A stretch of DNA of 40,682 nucleotides, taken from assembly GCA_937958875.1 (NCBI GenBank), contig CALGMJ010000163.1, positions 1 to 40,682 of the forward strand, in the 5' to 3' direction. The notes under the pieces were generated by a model that was not told where the DNA came from, did no database searches, and was given only the letters and a program-made list of their open reading frames with translations. The first letter of the stretch is position 1, and each line of letters begins with the position of its first letter. The DNA is from an uncultured Verrucomicrobiales bacterium (GTDB lineage: Bacteria; Verrucomicrobiota; Verrucomicrobiia; Verrucomicrobiales; Akkermansiaceae). Both the position numbers and the translations under genes were made by a program. This document shows positions 1-9,276 of the stretch, in pieces.

Positions 1-155
1 TAGCCGCAGGGGCTGGCATCCGTGCCTTCGCATCTAAAGTCATCGGCCGTTCGGGTAAAGGAGGCAGTGCTGACCGTTGGCAGACCGTTTGGAAAGAGCG
101 TCATACTTGGTTAAAAGGGTATGATGGAATCACACCGGAGGCGAAACGAGCATGA
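1..155 (+). CDS. 3' end of an unidentified gene of the polysaccharide locus (partial)
   Basis: An open frame runs in from the left edge (codons in phase with position 3) and stops at the TGA at 153-155. It gives about 50 C-terminal residues ending KGYDGITPEAKRA. The stop overlaps the next start in an ATGA arrangement, so the two genes are probably translationally coupled. The fragment is basic and rich in Trp and Arg and shows no motif I can assign. By position it is probably another polysaccharide biosynthesis enzyme, for example a glycosyltransferase, but that is inference from context only. Confidence 0.6.
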   Translation, partial: AAGAGIRAFASKVIGRSGKGGSADRWQTVWKERHTWLKGYDGITPEAKRA

Positions 156-1063
156 GTTCACCAAAGGTCAGTGTCGTTATTCCGGCTTATCGGCGCACCG
201 AGTGTGTGCTCTTACTGTTACGTGATCTTTTCGCGCAAGAGGGAGTCGAGTTCGAGGTCATTGTCGTTGACGATTGCTCGCCAGATAAGACTGCCGATGA
301 AATTGCACGAGCCTTTCCAGAGGTGAGGCTTTTTGTGAATGAAGAAAATTCTGGCCCTGCGGTTTCTCGTAGTCGGGGGATTCAGGAAGCGCGTGGGGAA
401 TTGATTATTGGCTTCGATAGTGATGTTTCTCTACCGGACACTCAGTTACTGAAGAAAGCTTGTGAAACCTTTACCCGTCATCCCGAAGTTTCCGGCCTAG
501 CGTTTAGGCCACTGAAGCCAGATGGGAAAGAAGATGATGCTCCTCGTTGGTGGCATCCGGTTGGCATTGAATCTTTTGCGAACCGAAAATTTTATACCTC
601 ATACTTCAGTGGGACAGCTTATGCCTTTCGTCGGCAGGCTGTTTTGGAAGCCGGACTATATCCAGGCTTACTCTATATGCATTATGAAGAAGTCGAGCTG
701 GCATTCAGGTTGCTCGACCAGGGTGGACAGATTCTTTATTGCCCACACCTGACGTGCTTACATCACGCAAACCCAGTTTCGCGACGTAGTGAGATCAAAG
801 TGTTTTATAAACCGCGGAACCAAGTGCTCATCGCACTCAGAAATCTTCCTGTGCTACGAGGTTTGGCCTACGTCATCCCTCGGGTCGCTTATGGTCTTCT
901 GACCTCAGTAAGAGGTGGGCATGTGAAAGACTTTTATCGAGCGATGAAGTCAGCCCTCAAGCTCGCCCCATCTTGTCTAGAGGAACGTGTCGTGATGAAA
1001 GCGGCTACTTGGCAGCGAATCGCTGAAATCAAAAATGGTCTTGAGCCCGTAGCCCGTCCTTGA
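152..1063 (+). CDS. GT2-family glycosyltransferase
   Basis: A 303-residue GT-A fold glycosyltransferase that should transfer a sugar from a nucleotide donor to a growing lipid-linked glycan at the cytoplasmic face. The N-terminus has the family signature VSVVIPAYRR followed by VVDD (D40-D41). The metal-binding DxD-like motif is DSD at residues 89-91. An acidic EEVE segment near residue 175 sits where the family's catalytic base region lies. The length is normal for a soluble GT2 enzyme and no convincing transmembrane helix is present. It overlaps the upstream stop by ATGA and lies 24 nt ahead of a GT4 gene. Donor and acceptor cannot be read from sequence. Confidence 0.9.
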   Translation: MSSPKVSVVIPAYRRTECVLLLLRDLFAQEGVEFEVIVVDDCSPDKTADEIARAFPEVRLFVNEENSGPAVSRSRGIQEARGELIIGFDSDVSLPDTQLLKKACETFTRHPEVSGLAFRPLKPDGKEDDAPRWWHPVGIESFANRKFYTSYFSGTAYAFRRQAVLEAGLYPGLLYMHYEEVELAFRLLDQGGQILYCPHLTCLHHANPVSRRSEIKVFYKPRNQVLIALRNLPVLRGLAYVIPRVAYGLLTSVRGGHVKDFYRAMKSALKLAPSCLEERVVMKAATWQRIAEIKNGLEPVARP

Positions 1064-1087
1064 AGCGAACCTTTATCAATCATTCTC

Positions 1088-2314
1088 ATGCGTGTTCTCC
1101 TTCTAGCTCCCTACTACGATAAAAATGTGCCTGGCGAGAGCTGGTGCACTTTTAAGTGGGTGGAGAAAATCAGTGAACGCTGTGAGGTCACCGTGTTGAC
1201 AAGCCACATCGCCGGGTGGGATGAAGCTGCTTCCCCGACTCGTGCGAAAAAGGTCATCAACTGGACCCATCCTGTCCTTAAAGGAAAGTTTGCCCGGATG
1301 GGCTATGAACTCAAACCGCACTATCTCTTTTTTTACCGGAGAGCGAGACGCTGGCTCAAAGAGCAGATCGCAGCGGGCTTCTCTTTCGATCTCGTACACC
1401 AGATTAACCCCGTGGCGATACGCTATCCTTCTCCTGCGCGAAATCTGGGACTGAATTATCTCACCGGTCCTCATGCGGGGAGCCTGGAGACGCCTCAGGG
1501 ATTTCGAGATGAATGTGAGGATCGTCAGCTCTACCGGCGACTCAGGAAGATGGACCGTTGGCGTATCAAGAATGATCCGACCATGAGGAGTTCTTTAACC
1601 GATGCCCGGGTCGTTCTAGGTGTAGCCCCTTACCTTCAGGAACAGCTCTTTTCAGAGATTGATCTTCAGCGTTATGAAATCATGGCTGAGACTGGGCCTG
1701 AGCTGCTTCAAGTAGGCTCGAAAAAGGTAAGCCCTTCTCACGAACCTTTAAGGCTGGTTTTTGTTGGACGTATCATTCGAACAAAAGGCGTTCTCGATGC
1801 GGTTCGAGCTGTGGCTCTCGCTTCCTCGAAATGTGAAATTACCCTCGATGTCCTTGGAGAGGGAGAGATGTTAGAATGCTGCCAGGCGGAGGCTCGAAAA
1901 TTAGGAGTGGCGCACCTCATCACTTTTCATGGACGAGTATCTCGGACTAAGGTGTATGAGTTTTACCGAAGATCAGATGTCTTTCTGTTTCCAAGTTTTC
2001 GTGAACCTAGTGGAACGGTTGTTTTTGAGGCTCTTGGGTTTGCTCTCCCGCTCATCACTAGCAGCGTAGGTGGTCCGGGATATGTGATTAATGATTCTTG
2101 TGGGATTCGTGTGGAACCATCGTCTCCCGAGAAATTTGCCGCAGGTCTGGCGAAAGGCATTATGAAGTTGGCTCACGATCGAGTGTTACTTCAGCAGATG
2201 TCTGAACAGGCTTTAGTCAGAGTGAAAGAGGTCGCTTGCTGGGATGGCCGGGCAGATCGTCTCATGGAGCTGTATCAGGAGGTTCTTTCCTCTGAACCAG
2301 CATGTTGTAAATAA
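1088..2314 (+). CDS. GT4-family glycosyltransferase
   Basis: A 408-residue GT-B fold glycosyltransferase. It begins MRVLLLAPYYD, the usual first strand of the N-terminal Rossmann domain. The C-terminal donor-binding domain opens with LVFVGRIIRTKG near residue 220 and carries the retaining-enzyme E-x7-E motif as E306-PSGTVVF-E314, followed by a glycine-rich loop. This is the normal layout for GT4 enzymes such as mannosyl- or glucosyltransferases of capsule and LPS loci. No good Shine-Dalgarno precedes the ATG, as for several neighbours. The next gene starts 21 nt downstream, so it is part of the same operon. Sugar specificity is unknown. Confidence 0.9.
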   Translation: MRVLLLAPYYDKNVPGESWCTFKWVEKISERCEVTVLTSHIAGWDEAASPTRAKKVINWTHPVLKGKFARMGYELKPHYLFFYRRARRWLKEQIAAGFSFDLVHQINPVAIRYPSPARNLGLNYLTGPHAGSLETPQGFRDECEDRQLYRRLRKMDRWRIKNDPTMRSSLTDARVVLGVAPYLQEQLFSEIDLQRYEIMAETGPELLQVGSKKVSPSHEPLRLVFVGRIIRTKGVLDAVRAVALASSKCEITLDVLGEGEMLECCQAEARKLGVAHLITFHGRVSRTKVYEFYRRSDVFLFPSFREPSGTVVFEALGFALPLITSSVGGPGYVINDSCGIRVEPSSPEKFAAGLAKGIMKLAHDRVLLQQMSEQALVRVKEVACWDGRADRLMELYQEVLSSEPACCK

Positions 2315-2335
2315 AATCCTTATCTAAGAAAAGAG

Positions 2336-3394
2336 ATGAACCCTTTCTATTGGCGTGGTACGACGAACTTCGGGGATTATTTAAATTCCTGGATCTGGCC
2401 TCGTCTGATTCCCAGCCTACTCGGCGCGGATGATAATATTCGTTTGATTGGAATTGGCTCTCTGCTGAAGGGGAGTCTGAATTACCTTGAGGGAAGTAAA
2501 GTTATTTTTGGGACAGGGAGTGGCTATGGTTCTATTCCTCCTCAGAAAGATTACCAAGATTGGAAGTTCTATTTTGTGCGTGGCCCCATGACAGCAGCGT
2601 GTTTTGAGCAGGATGCGGCCAAGGGAATCGTAGATGGGGCATGGCTGATGGCTTTGCTACCTGAGTTTGAAAAATTTCGTGGAGATAAAAAAGGGGTCGC
2701 CTTTATTCCACACTGGAATACCTCTGAAACTGGAGTGTGGGAAAAGATCTGTCATCAGGCTGGTATGACCTATGTCGATCCTCAGGGAGACCTCATGGAA
2801 ATTCTCAAAACGATTTCAGCGAGCGAACTTGTCATCACAGAATCTCTTCATGGAGCCATCATGGCAGATCTTTTTAGAACACCCTGGATTCCAGTTCGGC
2901 TGACGCCAAAATTTCTCCCTTTTAAATGGGTCGATTGGTTCCAATCGATACAGCTTGAACCCGTCATGAGAGATCTTCCACTTTCTGATCTCTTCGAGTA
3001 TTTCTATAACGGTGCGTCAGTGAGACATCGGAATTATGATCCAGGCCCTTATCCCGTGACGACTTCTGTGACACGTCCCACCGAGGAAGAGACTAAACCG
3101 CAGGGGAGTTTTTACCAGCAGACGGTGAATCTGAAACGCAAACTTCGGGGAGCAAGAGCGACCGCCTTCCAGCTAGGGGGAGGCTTGCGAAATGTGCCAG
3201 GTATCCGTGGATGGAATGAACGGCATCAGGAGAAACTAGTGCAATGTTTTGCTCAAGTCCGAGAGAGCCGTCCTTTCTTAAGCCGTGACCAAGTCCGGGA
3301 TGAAAAAATCGAACAGCTCGCCGAGGTCACAGATCTTCTCAAGAAGGACTATGCATCGGGTCAACTTTTAAATCTTAACTCTTCTTTCTCATGA
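2336..3394 (+). CDS. Polysaccharide pyruvyl transferase family protein
   Basis: A 352-residue protein of the polysaccharide pyruvyl transferase family (the CsaB/WcaK-type fold), members of which add a ketal-linked pyruvate from PEP to sugars. Recognisable segments are the N-terminal NFGDYLN motif, a central FVRGPMTA strand and the ITESLHGAIMADLF motif with its conserved His near residue 180. The last 100 residues are Lys/Arg rich and less conserved. An AAGAAAAGAG ribosome-binding stretch precedes the ATG. The stop overlaps the next start by ATGA (3391-3394). Some family members are not true pyruvyl transferases, so the exact chemistry is inferred. Confidence 0.85.
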   Translation: MNPFYWRGTTNFGDYLNSWIWPRLIPSLLGADDNIRLIGIGSLLKGSLNYLEGSKVIFGTGSGYGSIPPQKDYQDWKFYFVRGPMTAACFEQDAAKGIVDGAWLMALLPEFEKFRGDKKGVAFIPHWNTSETGVWEKICHQAGMTYVDPQGDLMEILKTISASELVITESLHGAIMADLFRTPWIPVRLTPKFLPFKWVDWFQSIQLEPVMRDLPLSDLFEYFYNGASVRHRNYDPGPYPVTTSVTRPTEEETKPQGSFYQQTVNLKRKLRGARATAFQLGGGLRNVPGIRGWNERHQEKLVQCFAQVRESRPFLSRDQVRDEKIEQLAEVTDLLKKDYASGQLLNLNSSFS

Positions 3395-6300
3395 AGCTTC
3401 AAAAAAGAATTATCGTACTTTACGGATTACTCACTTTAATGCCGTGGCTTTGTTTTGGACAAGATCCAGAACTGACGAACTATCGCTCTGGGATTTCGCT
3501 AGTCTGGCAGGGTGAAAAAGGCACGGACTATGTCGAAGAATACCTTTATCACGATAAAGTGATTAGCGATCGTAAGATCGTTTACCTGAAGGCTGGGACG
3601 AAAATATCGATGGCTCATAATGGGCGTAACATTGCGGGTCCCCCAAATGGGGAAGATACTTACCACGGGGTGGGGCTGGATATTGGAGTCATTAAATTTA
3701 AGCCAGACGGCGATCAGCACTGGGAGCTTTATCCTAAGGAGTGGGAGACTTACTCCAGCCCTGTCAGTTTCTCAGAGATGGACTATGGGATCTATGGTGA
3801 TGCTGAAACTCCAGTGGTGGGAAGTGTCGGCTCGGTAGGAGGCCCATTAACCCTGAAGACAAAGGAGACTCATTATCATCGTGGTGTGACGGATGCGATC
3901 GGGGATGAATGGCATACTCTGACTGTTGCAGATGACGACTCTGACTACTCAGGTTCAAGTGAGTTTAAATCTTCGGATGGAAAAATTTTCCACTTTATCG
4001 TCAATCCAAAGGCCCCCGCAATCACTTGGAGAGTTTCTGGGAATGGACAGTTTTACACGACTCCGCCTAGGAAATATTTCATTCCTAGGGTTTATGATCA
4101 GACGACTTATTTTACCTCCGGAAATGGAGCCGGCGTTACGGTTGAAATTCGAGATATTAATGGGAATGAAGTGTTCTATCGTATCGGTTCGGGTGAGTTC
4201 ATCGCTGCTGGAGCGAGCCATGTCACCTTAAGTGAGAGTGCCTTTACGGTAGGTGAAAATGTTCTCCAATATTACTATGCGGGAAACGAAGCCTTCGTTA
4301 AAACCCGTAAGGTGGTGAAAAATCCAGACTATCCCAGTGCTGGAGAAGCCCACGGGGATCGTCTGTGGGGGGATGCGGTTCAGTTTGAAACTGAAGTTAA
4401 ACCGAGGGTGGCTTCCATCTCGCTCTCGACGGCATGGCTGGATAACTGGCGGAAATCTTCTACCTGGAATCGACAACCAGATATCGAAGGTTTTGCCCGC
4501 AAGGGGCATCGGCATCGGCGACAGTGGATGTCGGCTCCAAATGCCTTAGTCGCTCGTTGGGATGGTATGAATGCGAAGAAGAATGGAGCGCCCCGGAGCT
4601 ATATTGACTATGCCAAACTTGGGCTCTTTGAAATACGCTCGATTCTTGATCCCGTGGGTTTAGAGTTGAATCACAGTAATAATCCCATCCCAACGCGGGA
4701 GCTATACTACCGTGGATACTATGATGTGAACGGTTTTTTCGATACCTTGATTTCGTACGACATCATTGCTGGCTATTACCGGAAAGATCAGGGCTACGAG
4801 AATGGTCTCACCCCAATCGAGGATTATTTTATCCGCGATCAATTTGCCGCGACGGTTCATAATAATCACCTTTCACAGGCAGGGTATTTTAGTCCTGGCC
4901 GTGATACCTTTGGCTTTGGAGGGATGTGGGAAACCTCGATGCGGGTGGGCGGAATGATGGCCATGATCATGATGCCATCATACGCCACCGAATACTATGG
5001 CACGAGTGGGCTCGATGGAAACACCGTGGCTCCGCTGGATGCGCCATTTCCAGGGTTAGCAGCCACTTGGAAGAAGATTTTCTTTGATAATGACACTCCG
5101 ACGGCTGGATTTCCTAATGTGCATAAACGATTTGGGATTGAAGAAAATCTCATCGTAGAGGATGGGAACTGGTTCGATAAGAGTGGTTACACCTCGACCA
5201 TTAATTGCGGTCATGTTCTCGGGATTTACGGAAATCTCATTAAGCTTTATGGCCCTGAAGTCGATACCACTCGCTTTGATCGATTTTTGGATCGAGCTGC
5301 AAATCAGACCTTGGTTGGCCTGAAAGATAATCGGCCAGCGAAACGCAGTTTAGCTGCGCTCCAAAATATTTTCTACCCAACGTTCCGAAATGTGGTGAAG
5401 CCACGTATGCTCTCCTTGGCTAACAATAATAGTGAGTCCTTGAATCGTAATCTTCTCCAAGGTGGGCCTCTTTATGTTATCTGGTATGACCATAATCTGC
5501 AGCCTCCAACTTCGGGGGTGGTTCGGACAATTGCCCCGGAATTTTCAGTGGGCGGAGGCGTGTTTTCTTCCGCCCAGACAGTGACGATTTCATCCGCTAC
5601 GCCTGATTCGACCATCTATTATACGCTTGATGGTTCTTCTCCTACGACGAGTTCTCCAGCGTATACTGAGCCGCTCGTGATTTCATCGAATACTACTCTT
5701 CGTGCTTATGCCACGGTTCCCGGATTGCTCGATTCTACCGAGAGAATGGCAGAGTTCATTATCGGAATAAGCCCTCCTTCAGCTCCCGTGATAGGTCCCA
5801 TGGAGGATATCTTTCTCGTGGAAACACCTACCATCACCATGAGTTCGGAAACGCCAGATACTTCGATTTTTTATACCATGGATGGTTCCGTGCCATCCTC
5901 GTCCTCGATGCGATACGAACAACCGTTTCCCTATGCTCAGAATGGAGAAATCCGCGCAGTCGCGGTGAAAGGAGAGGATCCAGGTGTTTCATCTCCTTTT
6001 GTTTCTAAAACGATTCAGTATAATTCGTACTTAACGACCCCGGGGGAATTTATCCCTGCTGTTTTTCCAGAACAGAATGCGCGTTTTACCTTCAGTATTA
6101 CCGCAACTCCAGACGAGCCAGTTTTGAATCAACTTGTAGGGCTCACGGATGCTTATCCATTTGAAGAAATGGCGGCAGGGAACCCTTCCTCGTTTAGTTT
6201 TGGTGATTATGCAGCTATTGTGCGCTTCGCTCCCAGTGGATTGATCGATGCTCGAAATGGGAATGCCTATAATGCTGTGAATCAGCTCAGGTATGCTGCG

Positions 6301-6540
6301 GGTGTCTCTTATGAAATCATTTTCGTCGTCGATTTTGCCAGCAAGACCTACGACGCCTCAATTAATGGTGTGATCATTGCTAAAGATTTCGCCTTTCGAA
6401 AGGCAGGGGTGAATTCTCTCAAATATTTAGTGATCTGGAGCTCAGAAAACAGTGTAGCTTCTCTACAAGTGACGAGTCCTGAGATCTCGCTCACTCCGAG
6501 AGCTCCTCGTGGCCTGAGAAAGCTGCCTGAGCCTGAGTAG
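3391..6540 (+). CDS. Large secreted protein with two chitobiase-type Ig repeats, possible polysaccharide lyase or hydrolase
   Basis: A 1049-residue exported protein. Residues 1-23 form a signal peptide (basic start, hydrophobic core, ending CFGQ). Residues 25-310 are beta-rich and unassigned. Residues 340-700 look helical and resemble the alpha-toroid region of heparinase/alginate-lyase type proteins, including an N-N-H triplet (N491-N492-H493), a typical active-site element of such lyases. Two repeats of the chitobiase/beta-hexosaminidase C-terminal type follow at about 716-790 and 799-880, each with an I-(Y/F)-Y-T-(L/M)-D-G core. A beta-sandwich-like C-terminal region ends the protein. It is embedded in the synthesis operon by ATGA overlap. 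Lyase function is inference; export and the repeats are clear. Confidence 0.75.
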   Translation: MKLQKRIIVLYGLLTLMPWLCFGQDPELTNYRSGISLVWQGEKGTDYVEEYLYHDKVISDRKIVYLKAGTKISMAHNGRNIAGPPNGEDTYHGVGLDIGVIKFKPDGDQHWELYPKEWETYSSPVSFSEMDYGIYGDAETPVVGSVGSVGGPLTLKTKETHYHRGVTDAIGDEWHTLTVADDDSDYSGSSEFKSSDGKIFHFIVNPKAPAITWRVSGNGQFYTTPPRKYFIPRVYDQTTYFTSGNGAGVTVEIRDINGNEVFYRIGSGEFIAAGASHVTLSESAFTVGENVLQYYYAGNEAFVKTRKVVKNPDYPSAGEAHGDRLWGDAVQFETEVKPRVASISLSTAWLDNWRKSSTWNRQPDIEGFARKGHRHRRQWMSAPNALVARWDGMNAKKNGAPRSYIDYAKLGLFEIRSILDPVGLELNHSNNPIPTRELYYRGYYDVNGFFDTLISYDIIAGYYRKDQGYENGLTPIEDYFIRDQFAATVHNNHLSQAGYFSPGRDTFGFGGMWETSMRVGGMMAMIMMPSYATEYYGTSGLDGNTVAPLDAPFPGLAATWKKIFFDNDTPTAGFPNVHKRFGIEENLIVEDGNWFDKSGYTSTINCGHVLGIYGNLIKLYGPEVDTTRFDRFLDRAANQTLVGLKDNRPAKRSLAALQNIFYPTFRNVVKPRMLSLANNNSESLNRNLLQGGPLYVIWYDHNLQPPTSGVVRTIAPEFSVGGGVFSSAQTVTISSATPDSTIYYTLDGSSPTTSSPAYTEPLVISSNTTLRAYATVPGLLDSTERMAEFIIGISPPSAPVIGPMEDIFLVETPTITMSSETPDTSIFYTMDGSVPSSSSMRYEQPFPYAQNGEIRAVAVKGEDPGVSSPFVSKTIQYNSYLTTPGEFIPAVFPEQNARFTFSITATPDEPVLNQLVGLTDAYPFEEMAAGNPSSFSFGDYAAIVRFAPSGLIDARNGNAYNAVNQLRYAAGVSYEIIFVVDFASKTYDASINGVIIAKDFAFRKAGVNSLKYLVIWSSENSVASLQVTSPEISLTPRAPRGLRKLPEPE

Positions 6541-6575
6541 GGAGTGATATTTCTGTCACCATCAATTTTTTAGTG

Positions 6576-7940
6576 ATGTCGACAAATCAAAAAATGCCAT
6601 CAAAGCCTACTAAGATTCTAGTTCTAGGAGCTGCCTACGGAACTGGGAATATGGGGGTGGATGCACTCCTGTCTGGGACGATTGCTTCCGCAGAACATTA
6701 TCAAAATCAGGCCGAAATTCTTCTGCTCGATTATGGGCATGTACCGAAAGAATTTGAAGTTCCATCGGGCCGGGGGAAGCGAGTGGTAAGACTTTTGAAT
6801 CTACGGTTTTCTTGGCGCCTACATTTGAGAAATAATGGCTTTCGCTTGTTAGCGCTGGCAATGGTGATGAAAATCTTGCCCTCATTTTGTCAGAAGCTCA
6901 TTGGTAAGATTCATCCTCTACTTGATGAGATTAGAAGTGCCGATCTTTGTCTCGCTCTCGCTGGAGGGGATAGCTTCAGTGACATCTACGGGATGCGGCG
7001 CCTACTGTATGTCTCTCTACCTCAGTTTCTCGTCGTCGCTTTAGGTCGCCGCTTAGTTCTTCTGCCGCAGACCATTGGTCCTTTCGAGCGGGGGAGTGCA
7101 AAAATGATTGCACGGTGGGTCATGAAAAAGGCATCGCAGGTCTATGCAAGAGACAGCAAGAGCCTAAGTCTCGCTGAAGAACTCTCTAGAGGAGCTGGGC
7201 AGGCTCCTAAGCTTTCGCAAGATATGGCTTTTGCTCTAGTTCCTCAGCCTCTTGAAGGTGGCTTTCCTGAGCTGAAAAATCGTCGCGATTCTAGCCGTCC
7301 TTTGGTCGGGCTGAATGTGAGCGGCTTGCTCTACGGAGGTGGCTACACTGGTCAGAACGAATTTGGAATTTCAGCTGACTATCATGCCTTGATGGAGAGG
7401 GTGATTCGCTATTTTATCGACGGTGAAAATTGCGATGTTCTCCTTATTACGCATGTGACTGGTGCGGAGGAAAATGACACTGACGCCTGCCGGGTCTTGG
7501 CGAAGAAAATGGAACCTGGTCTTCCTGGAGGTTCATTGATCGTTGCTTCACCAGATTATGATCATCGCCAAATTAAGAGCTTAATTGGCCATTGCGAGTT
7601 CATGCTGGGTTCCCGCATGCACGCTACGATTGCGGCTCTTTCTCAGGGGGTGCCAGCGGTGGGTTTAGCTTATAGTCGGAAGTTTATCGGAGTTTATGAG
7701 ACCATCAATGCCGCAGCGCTTGTCGTAGATCTTCGCTCAAAACCCCTCGAACAGGTAATGATTGAGATTAAGAAACTCTATAAGCGTCGCGCTGAGTTTG
7801 CCGAGATTCTCAAGCCCGAAGTTCAGGAGGCAAAAAGGTCTGCGGAGACTCTCTTGGAAGAAATTATGTCTCCTTCAAGAGAAGATAAGTTTGTCGGAAA
7901 GGGACAGCTGTCTTCTTCACAGCTCAGTTCAATGTCCTAA
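6576..7940 (+). CDS. Second polysaccharide pyruvyl transferase family protein (WcaK-like)
   Basis: A 454-residue member of the polysaccharide pyruvyl transferase family, closer to the WcaK type than the gene at 2336. It has the N-terminal GTGNMGVDALL motif, the LALAGGDSFSD strand, LLPQTIGPF, VYARDSKS and the diagnostic GSRMHATIAALSQGVPAVGL segment with its conserved Arg-Met-His. I chose the ATG at 6576 over the GTG at 6573. The roughly 35-residue C-terminal tail is Ser-rich. It begins 35 nt after the secreted-protein gene and lies 18 nt ahead of the polymerase gene. Likely role: pyruvylation of a sugar in the repeat unit, or a related transfer. Confidence 0.87.
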   Translation: MSTNQKMPSKPTKILVLGAAYGTGNMGVDALLSGTIASAEHYQNQAEILLLDYGHVPKEFEVPSGRGKRVVRLLNLRFSWRLHLRNNGFRLLALAMVMKILPSFCQKLIGKIHPLLDEIRSADLCLALAGGDSFSDIYGMRRLLYVSLPQFLVVALGRRLVLLPQTIGPFERGSAKMIARWVMKKASQVYARDSKSLSLAEELSRGAGQAPKLSQDMAFALVPQPLEGGFPELKNRRDSSRPLVGLNVSGLLYGGGYTGQNEFGISADYHALMERVIRYFIDGENCDVLLITHVTGAEENDTDACRVLAKKMEPGLPGGSLIVASPDYDHRQIKSLIGHCEFMLGSRMHATIAALSQGVPAVGLAYSRKFIGVYETINAAALVVDLRSKPLEQVMIEIKKLYKRRAEFAEILKPEVQEAKRSAETLLEEIMSPSREDKFVGKGQLSSSQLSSMS

Positions 7941-7958
7941 ACGAAGAAAGGTAGGCTG

Positions 7959-9260
7959 ATGGAACCCATCCTTCTCATTGTTACTCTTATCTTGCTGGTG
8001 ATGCAGTTTGCTTTGCCTCATCGCTTAGCATTTTTGCCCTTGTTGATTGCCTCTTGCCATCTGGGGAATGTGGAAGTTTTGGGTGATTTTACTCCGGTGC
8101 GTGCTTTGATTGTGGCCGGAGTGGCGCGGGCCATGAGCACGGGAACATTTCAATTTTCATGGTCTCATCCATTGGATCGTCTTTTCGCAATCCTCGCGGT
8201 GATCATTTTGGTCAGCTCCATCGGCCATCAAGAATCTCTCTACAATCCTTATGTGGAAAGAATCGGGCTCGCACTCAATATCCTAGGCAGTTACTTGTAT
8301 GCGCGGGCTTTTGTTTCCACTCCGGAAGAGTATCGCTCGATGTTAATGGCCTTTGCCATCGTCCTGACTCCTCTCTCAGTGTGTCTCGCTGCAGAGCAGG
8401 TTTCTGGGAAGAACCTTTATCATGCCCTTGGCGCTCCGGGGGCAACTGCGGGAACTCGGAATGGGGAATTTCGTGCTCAGGGACCTTTTAATCATTCGAT
8501 TCTTTCGGGCACGGTGGGAGCGACGGCTCTTCCTCTCTTCGCTATTTTCTGGCGTCAAAAGAGAACCTTGGCGGTGGTGGCCATGGGGGCTTGCCTAGTT
8601 GGGGTGATCGCTTCCGGGTCGAGCGGCCCTTTGGTGGCGACGATGGCTTCCTTAGGGTTCTTACTCTTTTGGCGGTGGCGTCACCTGACGCGCACGGTTC
8701 GTCTCACGGTGATTGCTTGTTTGGTGGTGCTGAATTTTGTCATGGCGCGTCCGATTTGGTTTCTTATTGCTCGGATTGATTTAGTGGGAGGGAGTACGGG
8801 GTGGCATCGTTCAAAATTGATCGACTCCGCAATGACTCACCTTAATGAATGGTGGCTTTTCGGGACTGATTATACGCGTCACTGGATGCTGACCGGAGTG
8901 AGTTGGAATCCAAATCACACGGATCTTACGAACTACTATATTCATCTAGGCGTTCTTGGTGGGCTGCCGCTACTCATTTGTTTCATTTTAGTGTTAAGAA
9001 AATGTTTTCGCTTGTTGGGCGAGAAGATGGAGGAGCTTAGTGAGGAAGAATCTGAGGGCGAATTTGTGTTATGGACTGTCGGGGTGGCACTAGTCGCACA
9101 CGCGGTGAGCTTTATCTCGATCTCGTACTTTGGGCAAATGTATGCGCTTTTCTATCTCTTAATCGGAGTAATTCCCGGTTTACTGGAAGCAGAGGCAGAA
9201 GAGTTTGAAGAAGTTTTCGAAGAAGAGGTTATGTATGGAGAAGAGCCTCTGTTGTCTTGA
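7959..9260 (+). CDS. O-antigen polymerase/ligase-like membrane protein (Wzy/WaaL type)
   Basis: A 433-residue polytopic inner-membrane protein with about 10-12 hydrophobic segments. It has the layout of the O-antigen ligase/polymerase superfamily: a run of N-terminal helices, a region around FRAQGPFNHSIL, and a large hydrophilic loop containing NPNHTDLTNYYIHLGVLGG before the last helices. In Wzy and WaaL proteins such loops face the periplasm and carry catalytic Arg/His residues. It probably polymerises lipid-linked repeat units delivered by the Wzx protein at 12494. GAAAGGT lies just upstream of the ATG. The C-terminal 24 residues are unusually Glu-rich (EAEAEEFEEVFEEE) and presumably cytoplasmic. 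Confidence 0.85.
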   Translation: MEPILLIVTLILLVMQFALPHRLAFLPLLIASCHLGNVEVLGDFTPVRALIVAGVARAMSTGTFQFSWSHPLDRLFAILAVIILVSSIGHQESLYNPYVERIGLALNILGSYLYARAFVSTPEEYRSMLMAFAIVLTPLSVCLAAEQVSGKNLYHALGAPGATAGTRNGEFRAQGPFNHSILSGTVGATALPLFAIFWRQKRTLAVVAMGACLVGVIASGSSGPLVATMASLGFLLFWRWRHLTRTVRLTVIACLVVLNFVMARPIWFLIARIDLVGGSTGWHRSKLIDSAMTHLNEWWLFGTDYTRHWMLTGVSWNPNHTDLTNYYIHLGVLGGLPLLICFILVLRKCFRLLGEKMEELSEEESEGEFVLWTVGVALVAHAVSFISISYFGQMYALFYLLIGVIPGLLEAEAEEFEEVFEEEVMYGEEPLLS

Positions 9261-9276
9261 GGAAAGGAGAAAGAGA

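Noticed and set aside
9205-9276. Upstream in-frame start for the FrhB-like protein
   Set aside because: The 24 extra residues overlap the end of the membrane-protein gene, while the ATG at 9277 has a strong ribosome-binding site and fits the family start.
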